Shown piece after piece: positions 42,482 to 50,737 of a stretch of 64,000 nucleotides of DNA. The notes under the pieces are model-generated. The model searched no databases. It was not told the origin of the DNA and saw nothing but the letters and a program-made list of their open reading frames with translations. Position 1 is the first letter of the stretch, and each line of letters begins with the position of its first letter. The stretch comes from CBDEFX01 sp965237635 (GTDB lineage: Bacteria > Chloroflexota > Dehalococcoidia > Lucifugimonadales > CAUZJF01): contig CBDEFX010000002.1 of NCBI GenBank assembly GCA_965237635.1, positions 310,001-374,000 on the forward strand, given 5' to 3'. The position numbers and the translations under genes are program-made.

Positions 42482-43603
42482 TTATACTATGATACCGTCG
42501 TATACGCTAGAGGTCTGGGTGAGCCTCTGTCCCGCCTCGCCCCCGTATACCCTGGAGAACAGCGCGGCCCTGAGCCTCTGCAGACCCTGGAGGTTGAGGT
42601 CTTCGCTCCCGTCGATCAGGGCGGCACGCTCGTTCTCCGGCACCTTACCCAGGAAGTGGCGCACCAGTCCACGGTTGGCCGGCGAGGTGAGCGCCTGGTC
42701 TAGGCTCTGGGCGTCCCTCACCTGCAGGGTCCTGATCACCCGGTCCGATAGGACCTTTGCGTCCTGGAGGGCCAGCTCCAGGGGTGAGAGCTGCAGGACC
42801 GCCGACTGGTTCGCCTCCCTGGCGAACGCTATCCTGTCGACGTCCGAGATGCGCTCCCTAACCAGGACCGGGGCCTCGATGCCCCTCAGGTCCCCGGACC
42901 TCAGCCCGTACTCCTCCAGCCTCTTCCTCAACTCTCCAACGTACTCCCTCCAGCGCTTCGGGAACTCCCGGCGCGCCATCCGAAGGGCCATCGTGCGCCC
43001 GTTCCCGGACTCCACCACCAGGTCCGGGGCCACGATCATCGGCCCCTGGTCTATCTGGTGCGTGTCCAGCAGCAGGGCGTCGGGTGAGAGAGTCCTGGCG
43101 ATCTTGCCCACCTTCAGCCTCGCGCCCGCGCGGTCCCGCAGCCTGGGTTGCAGCTCCGATGGGAACCTCTGATCCGGCTCGAAGGTGTCCTTGTGGGAGG
43201 TGACCAGGTCGTCGAGATCGACGAGCCGCCATCTGAACCTGTAGGACCTTCGGGGGTCGGCGATACCCGGCGCCGTGGTGATGCGGCTCACCGCCCTCTG
43301 AGGACGGGACCGCGCCCCTCGCTTCGAAGGGGACGGTATCAGGGTGGATGGCGCAGAGCCGGGAGTGTCTATCCCCTCCATGTCGTAGCGGCCCGGGTTC
43401 TTCCACCACCTGGCCTGCAGCGCCCTGTCGGCGATGGTCTTCGCCCTCGCCGGAACGACCCTCTTCGCCCTCCTGGCCAGGTCGGCCCTGATCGAGGGAA
43501 AGCGGTTCAGATAGCGCCGGCGCGATTCCGCACGCGTCGGCCTGGCCGGCATACGGATGCGGCCCCTGGCCCGCCTCTTCTTCCCGAGAGCGGCCATCCC
43601 CAC
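42482..43603 (-). CDS. DdrB/ParB-like phage- or plasmid-type protein
   Basis: The 373-residue protein has a long basic N-terminus (about 110 residues, rich in Arg). It then reads RFRWRLVDLDDLVTSHKDTF, RDRAGARLKVGKIARTLSPD, LLLDTHQIDQGPMIVAPDLV and VESGNGRTMALRMARREFPK. The 'ESGNGRT' block and the preceding 'R-x-R…IA…L-x-P' block match the ddrB-like ParB domain found in mobile elements. A helical region with REANQSAVLQLSPLELALQD follows. The end after residue 370 is abrupt and may be truncated. It may bind DNA with CTP, but its role is unknown. It starts 6 bp after the next small gene and precedes the hig locus. Confidence 0.65.
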   Translation of the reverse strand: MGMAALGKKRRARGRIRMPARPTRAESRRRYLNRFPSIRADLARRAKRVVPARAKTIADRALQARWWKNPGRYDMEGIDTPGSAPSTLIPSPSKRGARSRPQRAVSRITTAPGIADPRRSYRFRWRLVDLDDLVTSHKDTFEPDQRFPSELQPRLRDRAGARLKVGKIARTLSPDALLLDTHQIDQGPMIVAPDLVVESGNGRTMALRMARREFPKRWREYVGELRKRLEEYGLRSGDLRGIEAPVLVRERISDVDRIAFAREANQSAVLQLSPLELALQDAKVLSDRVIRTLQVRDAQSLDQALTSPANRGLVRHFLGKVPENERAALIDGSEDLNLQGLQRLRAALFSRVYGGEAGQRLTQTSSVYDGIIV

Positions 43604-43609
43604 ACCCTC

Positions 43610-43888
43610 CTACGGTCCGCGCTCTCTACGAAGCGGCGCCGATGGGCCCCGGTCCGCCATGGACTGGGCTATCGTCCTGGCCCACTCCTCTCCCTCCAGC
43701 CAGTCCTCCCCGGTCATGGCGGGAAGATTTCGAAAAACGATCCGGGAGACGCGCCGCCTGGTTCCGATCATCGAGCGCTCATACCCGACGACCCAGCGGA
43801 ATACGGCGCCGGGACGCAAGTGCCTGAGATCGTCCTCAGAGATTTGGTCCAGCGGTATGATCGTTCCACAGGGAATCGAGACATTCAA
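43610..43888 (-). CDS. Hypothetical protein of the ParB-like accessory cluster
   Basis: Using the TTG at 43888 (AGGAGG 10 bp upstream), it encodes 92 residues with ISEDDLRHLRPGAVFRWVVG and a helical, acidic stretch GEDWLEGEEWARTIAQSMAD. I recognise no family. Six bases separate it from the ParB-like gene, so both are probably one transcript. The strong SD sequence supports a real gene. On the other strand a frame with one hydrophobic helix overlaps it; that frame seems less likely. Confidence 0.5.
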   Translation of the reverse strand: MNVSIPCGTIIPLDQISEDDLRHLRPGAVFRWVVGYERSMIGTRRRVSRIVFRNLPAMTGEDWLEGEEWARTIAQSMADRGPSAPLRRERGP

Positions 43889-44157
43889 TTACGACCCACC
43901 TCCTGCAGGTCCGCAGCGTGATCAGGAGGAGACATCACGAGGGAGGCACGTCTACGTCGGACTCGCCGTCCTGTTCGGGGGCGTTTGTGTGGGACTCGGG
44001 ATATGGTCTGCGGCCAGATGCCGACGCCGACGTAATGCCAGTGGTTCAAGACCGAGGAAGCTACCAGACCCGTGACCTGTCCCACAATACGTGGGATGAC
44101 AGCAGGCATCTCCGTCTCGACCGGTTCCAGAACCTGTGTCGATCATGAGGCGGCGAC
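43889..44157. other. Gap between the accessory cluster and the LVIVD-protein gene
   Basis: No gene can be supported with confidence. One plus-strand frame has a hydrophobic segment (YVGLAVLFGGVCVGLGIW), but it overlaps the previous gene and has no start signal. Confidence 0.3.
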
Positions 44158-45594
44158 CTACTCAACGTCAACCTTGAACGCGTAGGTCCCTGACTCCATG
44201 TCCGAGACATACACGGTGCCGTCGACTACCCTAACGCCGAAGGCACCCTGCACAATTCCTCGTTCGTTGGCATCGGGCACGGTGTCGAAATGGGCGATTT
44301 CCCTCGGCATCTCAGGGTCCCGGAGGTCCACCACGCGCAGGCCGTCTATGTAGTAGGAGATGTAGGCTATGGCGTCGACCATGTGGACGTTGTGGATCGA
44401 AACGCCCTGCCTCGTGAAGAAGCGCGAGACGGCGATTGGACTGGCCGGGTCTGTCACGTCCAGGATGGTCATGTGGCGATCGTAGCCCTCCGAGTTGTGT
44501 GCATAGTACAGCCGGTCCCCCAATGAGAACGGCCAGCCGCTGTGGCTGAAGATGCCCTCCCAGGCTATGGAGCCCAGAGGCGAGATCGCGGCTGGGTCTG
44601 TTACGTCCAGTATCCACAACCCCGCCGTCACATAGTTTAGGAAGGCGATCAGCCTGCCGTTGACCTCGATGACATTGACGTCGTGGCTGACATGATAGGT
44701 GAATTCGGAGGTGTCGATGCTGATGCTGAAACTCCCTGCCTCAATGGGTTCGGCCGGGTCCGATACGTCAATTACGAGCAGTTCGGTCTTCGGGAATGCT
44801 GAGTAGTTAGCGGCGTAGACGAAGTTGCCGTCGGGGGAAAGGAAGATGTTGTGGAAGCTCGTATAGCCCTCCATGGCACCCTCGGTCGCGGGGGCCTCGA
44901 AATGGCCAATAAGCTCCGGAGTGCTGGGATCGGAGATGTCCAGAATCAGCAGGCCGAGTTGGTTCGTACCTGCATAGAGAAGCCCGTCCTGGACTTTGAC
45001 GTCCATGACGGCACCCCAACCCTCAAAGTGGCCCACTATCTTCCCGTCTTCCGCGGACATGATTTCGATCACGCCGTCGAACCTGGGCGCGAAGACAAGA
45101 CTGCCATCGGCCCAGATATCCGTGTGTATACCTTCCCCCGGCTGGTGCCACAGGAGTGTGACGTTACCCGTCGACCGGGGCTCGTTCCTAGGCGCAATCG
45201 AAGTTAGGGTTCCCCGGACCGTGTACTCCTCAGACTGGAACGTGACCTCAAGTCCTCTGTCGGACTGAGAGTGCATAAAGGCCACAAGGTTCCCATTGAC
45301 GATCCCCGTACAGGAGGAAAGCTCCCAACCGTCCTGCCGACGCTGGGGGCTGCATAACGCTACAGGAGGAAGAATGCTGGGCCACGGCCCACTTTCCAGC
45401 CTCCACTGGTCCTCGTCCGGGTCCTCGCCTGGTCTGATCCGCATGGCCAACCAGGCTGGTGCGACACCAGTTTGTCCTGGTTCGGGAATGAGGTCCCCGG
45501 CCCAGAGACCCGATAGCCGTTCCTCAGCTGTGGCCGCTACCGGCGCCGTGGGGGCAGCGAACGCGTAGATGCTATTGTCTAAGCCCGAATCCAC
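44158..45594 (-). CDS. LVIVD-repeat beta-propeller protein
   Basis: The 478-residue protein has at least seven repeats of the type GLLILDISDPSTPELIGHFE, LLVIDVSDPAEPIEAGSFS, LWILDVTDPAAISPLGSIA, MTILDVTDPASPIAVSRFF and LRVVDLRDPEMPREIAHFD. This is the LVIVD motif that builds an extracellular or surface beta-propeller. The N-terminal 130 residues (RLSGLWAGDLIPEPG) are not repeats. A GTG start is used and no signal peptide is visible; the first residues NSIYAFAAPTAPVAATA look like the end of one, so the true 5' end may have been lost by truncation. Function unknown. Confidence 0.8.
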   Translation of the reverse strand: MDSGLDNSIYAFAAPTAPVAATAEERLSGLWAGDLIPEPGQTGVAPAWLAMRIRPGEDPDEDQWRLESGPWPSILPPVALCSPQRRQDGWELSSCTGIVNGNLVAFMHSQSDRGLEVTFQSEEYTVRGTLTSIAPRNEPRSTGNVTLLWHQPGEGIHTDIWADGSLVFAPRFDGVIEIMSAEDGKIVGHFEGWGAVMDVKVQDGLLYAGTNQLGLLILDISDPSTPELIGHFEAPATEGAMEGYTSFHNIFLSPDGNFVYAANYSAFPKTELLVIDVSDPAEPIEAGSFSISIDTSEFTYHVSHDVNVIEVNGRLIAFLNYVTAGLWILDVTDPAAISPLGSIAWEGIFSHSGWPFSLGDRLYYAHNSEGYDRHMTILDVTDPASPIAVSRFFTRQGVSIHNVHMVDAIAYISYYIDGLRVVDLRDPEMPREIAHFDTVPDANERGIVQGAFGVRVVDGTVYVSDMESGTYAFKVDVE

Positions 45595-45856
45595 CGAAGG
45601 ACACCGATGGACGGCGTGAGGAAAGCGGAAGGGGGGGTGAGGGAGCTACAGGGGAAATAGTCTGGGTTCCATTTGGGGTAGGGAGGTCGGCGGACGGTCT
45701 TCATCGCCGCACAGGGGCCCCTATGGCCGTCTGCGGGAGCTGTGATGCGCGGGATGGCGAGAGAATACGCAGCAGGGAACTCTCTCGGACCGGGCTGGCA
45801 CGAGTCTGCGGGGATCTTCGGTTGTCCGGTGGGTGGGTCGGTCGCCGACGGTGCCG
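45595..45856. other. Gap before the IS1380-family element
   Basis: No gene or clear IS end was seen. The left terminal repeat of the IS1380 element should lie here but could not be placed. Confidence 0.3.
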
Positions 45857-47182
45857 TCAGGCCGGGAGTGGAATGGCTCGCAGCCGGGCCAAGGCGCGGC
45901 TGAACTTCTCAGCCCAAGGCCAGCGATCCGGAAGATGCAGGGTCAACCGGCGTGCCGAGCGGGTGAGCCGTCCGGCCAGGGAGAAGAACCGCCGCCGGAG
46001 GGTCTTGGTGGTGGCTATCCGCTCTCCCAGACCGATCCGCGCCGTCCAGCGGGCCAGGTTGTGGGCCATCGTCTGGACGGTCAGCCAGGCACCGTTGGCG
46101 GCGAAGCGGCCCGAGGGGAGATGGTTCAGCCCGACGCCGTACTTGAGGTCGCGTATGGCATTCTCGATCTCGGCGTGGCGGCGATGGTCAGCCTCCAGTT
46201 CGAGCAACTCCCCGTCCCGGTCGGTGATGAAGCCATGATAGCTGTATTTGGCGAAGAGGGCCAGTTGGGAACCGGGCGTCGGCTTCACCCGCCGGACGAT
46301 GAGCCGTACCGGCGCGGCGTCCGCCTCGGCCTGGAAGGGGGTGCAGGTGGTCTCGGCCACATCGGCGGCACCGTCCATCCAGTAAGGAATCGGCGTCCAG
46401 GCATCTTCGGGTATCGCCTCGATGAGATTGTGCAGGCTTTTGTGCTGGCGGATGGTGATGGAGAAGCGGACATCCATCTTGCGGCAGACGGATACCACGC
46501 CATGAGTGTAGAACCCGCTGTCGGCCCGTAGCGTGAGTCGTCCGTTGGCCCCGGCGTAGCGCACCCGTCCCACCGTCTCCCGCAGGAAGTGGGCGGCGCC
46601 GCGGGCGGTGTTGGCCCGGCCCTCGCGCAGCCGGGACATCAGCACGTCTCCGGTGCCGGCGGCGATGGCCGGCAGCGGGTGGTAGCCCCGCTTGCCGGTA
46701 TAGCCGTGGTAGCGGGCGCCCTCCTTGGCCAGTCCGTAGGTCTCGCAGATGGTGGAGTCCAGGTCAATGGTCAGGGGCCCGTCGCCGGGTCCCGCCCCGG
46801 CCTGCCAAGCCCGGGCCAGCAACTCGCGGCTCACCCGGTCGAGTTGACGGACGTGGCCCCACCGGAAGCTGCGCAGGAAGGTGCCCAGGGTGGATGGCGC
46901 CTTGACCGTGCCGCCCAGGGTGCAGGCCGTCCCCCCGGTGCGCAACACATCGGCGTCGTCAATGCAGTCGCCCCCAGCCAGCGCAGACGCCACCAGCGTC
47001 ATCATCTTGTCGCTCGTGTTCGCCCGCCCCGGGGCATCGCCCAGGTCGAGGCGCTGCCGGACGAGTTCGGGCAGGCCGAGGTGCCGCGCCAGGGTGGCCG
47101 GAAGGAGCAGCCCGGCATTGGCCACCAAACGGCGGTCGTCGAAGGTGATTTGGATCCGGTCGGGGTGGTTGCGTGGCAGCAT
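45857..47182 (-). CDS. IS1380-family transposase
   Basis: The 441-residue protein has the IS1380 DDE core: PLTIDLDSTICETYGLAKEG (first Asp), LTLRADSGFYTHGVV (second Asp) and RRHAEIENAIRDLKYGVGLN (Glu, with the insertion loop before it). FAANGAWLTVQTMAHNLARW closes the pattern. The gene is complete. The IS ends could not be identified; a run of T and an ATAATGG-type sequence lie after 47200. It separates the LVIVD gene from the Zn-rich protein. Confidence 0.92.
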   Translation of the reverse strand: MLPRNHPDRIQITFDDRRLVANAGLLLPATLARHLGLPELVRQRLDLGDAPGRANTSDKMMTLVASALAGGDCIDDADVLRTGGTACTLGGTVKAPSTLGTFLRSFRWGHVRQLDRVSRELLARAWQAGAGPGDGPLTIDLDSTICETYGLAKEGARYHGYTGKRGYHPLPAIAAGTGDVLMSRLREGRANTARGAAHFLRETVGRVRYAGANGRLTLRADSGFYTHGVVSVCRKMDVRFSITIRQHKSLHNLIEAIPEDAWTPIPYWMDGAADVAETTCTPFQAEADAAPVRLIVRRVKPTPGSQLALFAKYSYHGFITDRDGELLELEADHRRHAEIENAIRDLKYGVGLNHLPSGRFAANGAWLTVQTMAHNLARWTARIGLGERIATTKTLRRRFFSLAGRLTRSARRLTLHLPDRWPWAEKFSRALARLRAIPLPA

Positions 47183-47263
47183 CTACTGGGTGCTCCTTTT
47201 CCGGGGCCGTTTTTTTGCTACAAAACCATTATCCCAGAAGCACAGGAGCACCTTCTTGCCGCC

Positions 47264-48163
47264 TCAGGACGCTAACCCGACGCCCTCTTTCGGTGGATTC
47301 GGGCTAAGTCGATACTCTCTCAAGAGACGCCAAGCGAGTGCCGTGCGAACGCAGTTGTTGTGATTCCACGCGAACAATGTAGAACCGGGCGGCCTGTCCC
47401 ATGCAGGAGCGCCGATGGGTTGAAGCAGCGCCTCCCCACCGCTCCAGTCTCCCGAGTTGAAGGCAGCCTCTACCTGGTCCAGGCGAACCGCCGTCTCCGT
47501 CTCAGGCGTCCGCGCCTCTCCTGGCGTCGCAGTTCTATTGGTCCAGACCATAGCCCAAAATTCCGCGTCGGAGAACGAAATAAACAGATCGAGCACGTCC
47601 GCATCCGTGCCGGGAATCCGGTCTTCCGGATCACCCATGACGAGTTCGCCAGGAGAGCGCCATTGGCCACCCGATGTCTTGGCGGCGCACTCGATGCAGA
47701 CTTCTTCGCCGGGGTTCTCCCAATCTACAAGCCGGTACTGGTACTCCATTGTGTGATAGGGTCGCTCACAGTCTGAACAAGCTGGAACGCTCCAAGGCGA
47801 GACGTTCTCTTCGTTCCGGTTTCTCCAGCAGAACGGCGAGCAGTATCCGGCGAATCCGTCGTCAAGGGCATCCAAGGTGACATAGAACACAGACGCCAAC
47901 TCCGACTGCGAGGTGAGGGTCTGTTCATTGGGCGGGTTGGTGTTAATGACCTCTACGACGCCGACAACCTCCCCTTGCTGGGTCAAAGCAGCGACATCGG
48001 CCCGAAACTGCCCGTGCCGGTGCTCGGTTACGACATAAGCGACCTTTTCGGTCGCAATGGGTGTCTCTAACTTGCAGAACCGACATCTGAGTGGTGGAAG
48101 GTTGAAGTACTCCTGCGCGATCCTGTCTCTGACTGTGTCGTGCCATTGATTTGGATTCGTCAT
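47264..48163 (-). CDS. Zn-ribbon protein with a PD-(D/E)XK-like motif (CoiA-like)
   Basis: The 299-residue protein has four Cys pairs that suggest zinc: Cys27/Cys30 (LRCRFC), Cys108/Cys112, Cys129/Cys132 (ACSDCERPYH) and Cys156/Cys159 (VCIECAAK). Between the first and second pair, RHGQFRADVAALTQQGEVV and GVVEVINTN give an Asp56…Glu71-x-x-Asn arrangement. It resembles the RxDV…IEI core of CoiA-type PD-(D/E)XK nucleases, but a Lys is not at the usual place. The rest is unrecognised. The gene lies next to a ribbon-helix-helix gene and the PLD-NTPase gene, all on the same strand. A nuclease role is a hypothesis. Confidence 0.6.
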   Translation of the reverse strand: MTNPNQWHDTVRDRIAQEYFNLPPLRCRFCKLETPIATEKVAYVVTEHRHGQFRADVAALTQQGEVVGVVEVINTNPPNEQTLTSQSELASVFYVTLDALDDGFAGYCSPFCWRNRNEENVSPWSVPACSDCERPYHTMEYQYRLVDWENPGEEVCIECAAKTSGGQWRSPGELVMGDPEDRIPGTDADVLDLFISFSDAEFWAMVWTNRTATPGEARTPETETAVRLDQVEAAFNSGDWSGGEALLQPIGAPAWDRPPGSTLFAWNHNNCVRTALAWRLLREYRLSPNPPKEGVGLAS

Positions 48164-48333
48164 GCTTCCTCTGTGGCCCGATACTAACCGCTGTTCCCTT
48201 CAGGCCAGGTCACCTGAAAGGCTTCGGCGATTTGGTCGAAGGAGACCTGGCCAGGCTGGTGCGTGAGGCCGAATCGATGATGGTAGTGCACGACCGCCAG
48301 GCACGCATTGGTGTCCCTCTGGTTGACACTTTC

Positions 48334-48534
48334 CTATTCCTTCTCCCGCTCTCTGAACCTCTCGTACCTCATTCCCCTTCTCCATTCGCGCTCCTCCATG
48401 TAGAGGCGGATAGCTTCCCGGAGCAGCTCGCTCACGGTGCGGTCCTCCTCCTTCACCACCTGCCGTAGGTCTTGGGCCATCTCCGGTGGCAGGGAAAAAG
48501 TGATGGTGTCGGTGTTCCTGGACTTGGCGGGCAT
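48334..48534 (-). CDS. Ribbon-helix-helix (CopG-type) DNA-binding protein
   Basis: The 66-residue protein reads RNTDTITFSLPPEMAQDLRQ, EDRTVSELLREAIRLYMEER, the classic beta-strand then two-helix RHH. It probably represses transcription as an antitoxin-like regulator. A recognisable toxin partner is not adjacent; the PLD-NTPase gene ends upstream of it, 121 bp away. A decayed paralogue lies at 50850-50911 on the other side of that gene. The start is supported by the AGAGA stretch before the ATG. Confidence 0.85.
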   Translation of the reverse strand: MPAKSRNTDTITFSLPPEMAQDLRQVVKEEDRTVSELLREAIRLYMEEREWRRGMRYERFREREKE

Positions 48535-48655
48535 GGTCTCTCTTTCTTGCCTATTGCGGTAGTATAGCGTCTTACTCTACCCCGCTGGACGGCCAACTTC
48601 AATCACTCGGAAGTAAAGGCCGAGGGCAATGTCCGTCGCCTATGGTAGCTTTCGG

Positions 48656-50737
48656 TCATCTCCTACCCAGAACCTTGCCTAGCAGACCGTTTCGGCCCCG
48701 GCTGAGGTTCCTGCCCAGGAACTCCTCCAATTCCATGCGGTTCAGCACGGTCCGCCCGCCGACGCTGGCGTTGTCGTCTATCAGGGTGGAAGGCACGTTC
48801 TCCCAGTCGAACTCCCGCCGCCCGAAGGTGTCGGTCTGCTCGATCACGATGACCTTATCGTCCTCCAGTATCCAGCCTGTGGGCTGAGGGCCCTCCTTCT
48901 TCATCTTCGTGGCCGACCTCAGAAGGTGGTCTATCTGGGCCTTGACCCTCTCGTGGCGCTTGTCCGCGTAGTCGTTCCACTTAATGGGCGTACACCACCT
49001 TGGCGGGCTGTCCTCCAGCAGGTCTGCGATCAACCCGGACAGCACGGAGGAGGAGAACTCAAGCCAGTCGTCGAGTATGGGCGTGTCATCCAGTCGGGCC
49101 AGCACCCTCTTCAGGTATTCCCGGTAGAGGTTGGTGGACAGGCCCCGGCGCACCCCCTGTATCTTGATGTGCAAGTCGTGCCGCAGGCTCTCCTTGTAGG
49201 AAGGAAGCGCCGTGGTGGTGTAGATCATCAGACTGCGCTTGACGATCTGGTCAGTGAAAGCCTTGAGTTCCTGGTTCATCGACAGCACGAAGCAGGGGTA
49301 TTCAGCGACCAGTGGGGGAACCTCGTCCTTGATTGCGTCCTCCCCGTGGTTGCGTATGGCGGGCCTGCCGATGTCGTCGAACACGGCGGGGAACCGCTTG
49401 TAGGCGTGCTGGATATCCCGGAGCCTGCCCTTGGTGAATTCTCGCTTGTCTACGTTGTATGCCTTGCCGAACATCGAGGTCATCAAAGTGTCGATGAGGC
49501 TGGACTTGCCGCATGAGGGCTTGCCGTAGACTATGGCGAAAGACGGGAACCTGAAGATGTCTCCGTCGTGGCCGACCAGGGTCCGCATATCGCACATGAA
49601 CGGCGAAAAGTAGAGCCACGACCAGAGTATGAAGTAGTCGCGCTGGAGCCTCTCCACCCCCAGTCCGCCCTCGAAGGTGCCCTCGTAGTTGCTAAAGAAC
49701 TCGACCAGCAGTTTGGCGTCGCTGCGGGCGGCAATGGGGTCGTGTTCCAGGGAAAACGGTTCGCCGAAGAGGGAGACCGTCTTCGCGTCCCTGTCGATGG
49801 AAAGCTCCCGGTGGTCGGCTTCCTCCTCGGTCTGGACGACGCGGATGCGGCTGAAGTCCTTGGCAATCTCCCGTCTTAGCTCGCGGGTTATCTGCTGCCT
49901 CCCGTTGCGCGGCGGGGGGATGAGGTTGGCCACCACTGGCGGAATCGCCGCCTTCATTCTCTCTATGCGCTCTATCTGCGTGGGGACGTTTAGCTGGATG
50001 ACATTCCCTTCCTGCTGCTCCGCATCCGTAGAGTCAATCACGAGAGTAGAGTAATCGTTGGGATCCAGCACCGGCACCTCAAGCAGGCTTATCTCCGCGT
50101 GCTTCACTCGTTCGGACGGCAGGGGGATCTCATCGGATGCCTGATCCCTGATTGCCTCGTACATGCCCAGGTAGTGGCCCCAGGCGGCGGCGTCATCGTC
50201 AAAGCACACGAGCGTCTCCGACTGGCGTCCGCCGAAAGCGGTCTCCGACAGATTCGCGGACCCGATGAGGGCGCGTGTCCTACCGGACTCAGTATTCTCC
50301 AGGAGATACAGCTTGGCGTGGGCTATCTGTTTGCGCAGCACTCGAAACCGGGCCTGCCCGTCTCGGACGCGACTGAGAATGAAGGTGTGGCGTTCATCCG
50401 GCAGATTCTTAATTGCCGCTCTGGTGTCGCCAATGGCGACCTGTTGGAAGGCCATGATGTCCCGTAGCGTGCGCAGCGTGTTCTCGCAGCCGAACACGCA
50501 CTCGAAGTCGCTGAAACCGTGGCTATCGAGCAGACGGACTATAGCGCTCACCCCCGCCGAGTAGGTGAGTACGCGGATTCGGTCGAAGCCGTCGAACAAC
50601 GACCAGGCAAACTTGGACTCGGACTCGAAGCGGGCTCGGGCCACCCTGAGTCCGCTTCCGTCGTCGATGTCGAACCCCAGGGGTTCTCCGGGTCTGGGAC
50701 CGCCAAGTGTCACGCCAGCCACCTCAGATTGAGTCAT
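48656..50737 (-). CDS. Phospholipase-D-like nuclease fused to a P-loop NTPase, candidate defence protein
   Basis: The 693-residue protein has two recognisable modules. Residues about 30-200 form a PLD-like domain with a single HKD motif (QIAHAKLYLLE with His140 and Lys142, ALIGSANLSETAFGGRQSE with Ser160, Asn162 and Glu174). Residues about 395-510 are a P-loop NTPase with Walker A YGKPSCGKSSLIDTL (405-412), Walker B PAVFDDIG (about 450-457), a sensor Asn (FVLSMNQE) and an Arg at 501, like SF3/AAA+ helicases. The linker (220-390) is unrecognised. One HKD per chain implies dimerisation. PLD-nuclease plus ATPase architectures recur in anti-phage systems; no close match comes to mind. The gene stands alone between RHH sequences in an IS-rich island. 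Confidence 0.75.
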   Translation of the reverse strand: MTQSEVAGVTLGGPRPGEPLGFDIDDGSGLRVARARFESESKFAWSLFDGFDRIRVLTYSAGVSAIVRLLDSHGFSDFECVFGCENTLRTLRDIMAFQQVAIGDTRAAIKNLPDERHTFILSRVRDGQARFRVLRKQIAHAKLYLLENTESGRTRALIGSANLSETAFGGRQSETLVCFDDDAAAWGHYLGMYEAIRDQASDEIPLPSERVKHAEISLLEVPVLDPNDYSTLVIDSTDAEQQEGNVIQLNVPTQIERIERMKAAIPPVVANLIPPPRNGRQQITRELRREIAKDFSRIRVVQTEEEADHRELSIDRDAKTVSLFGEPFSLEHDPIAARSDAKLLVEFFSNYEGTFEGGLGVERLQRDYFILWSWLYFSPFMCDMRTLVGHDGDIFRFPSFAIVYGKPSCGKSSLIDTLMTSMFGKAYNVDKREFTKGRLRDIQHAYKRFPAVFDDIGRPAIRNHGEDAIKDEVPPLVAEYPCFVLSMNQELKAFTDQIVKRSLMIYTTTALPSYKESLRHDLHIKIQGVRRGLSTNLYREYLKRVLARLDDTPILDDWLEFSSSVLSGLIADLLEDSPPRWCTPIKWNDYADKRHERVKAQIDHLLRSATKMKKEGPQPTGWILEDDKVIVIEQTDTFGRREFDWENVPSTLIDDNASVGGRTVLNRMELEEFLGRNLSRGRNGLLGKVLGRR

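Noticed and set aside
43832..44075. Plus-strand frame with one hydrophobic helix
   Set aside because: It overlaps the small gene 43610-43888 and lacks a start signal; one helix by chance is plausible.
48185..48333. In-frame extension of the RHH gene past its TAG
   Set aside because: The 49 codons look partly coding (QVSFDQIAEAFQVTWP) but have no own start and no family; too weak to call.
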